Source of the DNA: Bacteroidota bacterium
GTDB lineage: Bacteria > Bacteroidota > Bacteroidia > Bacteroidales > PUMT01
NCBI GenBank assembly: GCA_003567115.1
Contig: PXAP01000038.1
Span: 1 to 5,677 of the forward strand
DNA: 5,677 nt
Reading direction: 5' to 3'
Below the pieces are notes generated by a model that ran no database searches, had not been told where the DNA came from, and was given only the letters and a program-made list of their open reading frames with translations. Below are positions 4,637-5,677 of the stretch, one piece after another (positions within the stretch are counted from its first letter, which is position 1; every line of letters starts with the position of its first letter). The translations under genes were made by a program, and so were the position numbers.

Positions 4637-5677
4637 TTTCTATGTTGAGGTTGGATACCAGCAAAAAAATCACGGGAAGGAAAGAATTTGCGGAGATGTT
4701 TTTCTTTCACGCAGGATTAAAGAGGAGAACAGGATTATTTCAGTACTTTCCGATGGTATGGGACACGGGGTTAAAGCCAACATCCTGGCCACCCTTACAG
4801 CAACAATGGCAATAAATTTTACCAGGGAGCACAAGGATGTAACCCGCATAGCTGAGATCATAATGAACACCCTGCCGGTCTGCAGCCAGCGTAAAATCAG
4901 CTATTCCACATTCACTGCCATAGATATAGAAATGTATGCCGGAACAAACATACTGGAATATGATAACCCCCGTTCATTCCTGACAAGAGGAGACAATCCG
5001 CTTAAGGCCGAATGGAATTACCTGACCCTGAGCTCAGAAAAAAACAATGGTAAGGAGATTAAAAGCTGTCATCTGCATCCCCGCAAGGAGGACAGGATCA
5101 TCTTCTGCTCAGACGGCATCACCCAGTCCGGCATGGGCTCAAGAAAATACCCGTTTGGCTGGGGGTGGGATAATGTTCAGGATTTCATTATCGGTATCAT
5201 TAAGCAGGAGCCTGATATCTCGGCCCGGAAGCTGGCCACAAGGATACTTAACGCTGCCGTTAAAAATGACAATTACAATGCCCGGGATGACGCCTCCTGT
5301 GCCGTTATTTATTTTCGCGAGCCCAGAAAGTTATTACTTTGCAGCGGTCCCCCGTTCGAAGAAGAAAATGACAGCAAGCTTGCGGCAAAAGTAAAGGAGT
5401 TCAGGGGCAAAAAAATTCTTTCGGGCGGCACTACCGGCGATATTGTTGCCCGTGAACTCGGTGTGGAGATAACTGAAACCCTTGATTTCCATGATCCCGA
5501 CATCCCCCCGTTATCATATATGGAGGGTATTGACCTGGTAACGGAAGGCATCCTGACACTGAGCAAAGTTTCAAAAATACTCAATGAATACACTCAGAAT
5601 TACGTGCCGGGCAAAGGACCGGCTGACCAGATTGTCAGGCTTCTGCTTGAAAGTGATGAGATAAGGATAATTATCGG
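4626..5677 (+). CDS. SpoIIE-family (PP2C-type) serine phosphatase with extra C-terminal domain (3' end missing)
   Basis: Metal-dependent protein serine/threonine phosphatase, probably the output of HydS. It is open from the ATG at 4626 to the right edge (350 codons). The PP2C/SpoIIE core (about 1-230) has the expected acidic metal ligands: Asp24 in CGDVF, Asp43 in SDGMGHG, Asp163 in FCSDGIT and Asp221/Asp222 in RDDAS. It looks catalytically intact. A second domain starts near 234 (KLLLCSGPPF) with SGGTTGDIVARELG and EGIDLVTEGILTLSKV. I recall it only as a C-terminal extension of hydrogenase-linked SpoIIE phosphatases and cannot assign it a role. The first 11 bases overlap the end of hydS, so translation is probably coupled. 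No membrane segment is seen. The target is unknown; anti-anti-sigma (STAS) proteins are the usual substrates of this family. The last few dozen residues probably lie beyond the window. Confidence 0.92.
   Translation, partial: MDNNFYVEVGYQQKNHGKERICGDVFLSRRIKEENRIISVLSDGMGHGVKANILATLTATMAINFTREHKDVTRIAEIIMNTLPVCSQRKISYSTFTAIDIEMYAGTNILEYDNPRSFLTRGDNPLKAEWNYLTLSSEKNNGKEIKSCHLHPRKEDRIIFCSDGITQSGMGSRKYPFGWGWDNVQDFIIGIIKQEPDISARKLATRILNAAVKNDNYNARDDASCAVIYFREPRKLLLCSGPPFEEENDSKLAAKVKEFRGKKILSGGTTGDIVARELGVEITETLDFHDPDIPPLSYMEGIDLVTEGILTLSKVSKILNEYTQNYVPGKGPADQIVRLLLESDEIRIII

Overview
The window holds a redox and hydrogen metabolism locus from an anaerobic bacterium. It is two divergent gene sets separated by a 321-bp AT-rich control region. 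Gene content, AT-rich spacers, frequent AGG/ATA codons and mostly weak Shine-Dalgarno sites suggest an anaerobic, fermentative lineage. Bacteroidota is my best guess, but nothing here proves it and a Clostridia-like lineage is possible. I see no tRNA, rRNA, CRISPR array or mobile element.

Minus strand (1961 down to 1): a NuoE/HydC/HndA-type [2Fe-2S] subunit (1488-1961), overlapped by 8 bp by a NuoF/HydB/HndC-type NADH- and FMN-binding subunit (1-1495). The second gene runs off the left edge just before its expected C-terminal cluster-binding Cys motif. Together they form the NADH-oxidising/NAD-reducing module of a soluble complex, most likely an NADH-linked (electron-bifurcating) [FeFe] hydrogenase. 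The catalytic subunit would lie beyond the left edge and is not seen.

Control region (1962-2282): it contains a near-perfect Rex-type operator (2042-2059, TTGTTA-N6-TAACAA). Sigma70-like promoter elements face both ways around it, with the rightward -10 box lying inside the operator. It also holds nested inverted repeats, a small hairpin and an 18-bp perfect palindrome. Rex is the NADH/NAD+-sensing repressor, which suits genes for NADH-linked redox enzymes.

Plus strand (2283 to the right edge): an 81-aa thioredoxin-like [2Fe-2S] ferredoxin; a 236-bp gap; a 623-aa sensory-type [FeFe] hydrogenase (HydS-like, group C) made of two 4Fe-4S motifs, an H-cluster domain, an FeS domain, a coiled coil and a PAS domain; and, overlapping it by 11 bp, a SpoIIE/PP2C-type serine phosphatase with an extra C-terminal domain, cut by the right edge. 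The inferred logic is that HydS senses H2 or redox state, passes the signal through its FeS domain, coiled coil and PAS to the phosphatase, and so controls expression or activity of the divergent NADH-linked enzyme, while Rex sets transcription by NADH level.

The most unusual point is that this HydS lacks several residues expected at its metal clusters. Asn296 stands where the third H-cluster cysteine is expected, Ser14 replaces a ferredoxin-cluster cysteine, Asn139 sits at the proton-relay position, and Thr191 sits where a conserved Lys is expected. It may be a degenerate or re-purposed sensor hydrogenase.
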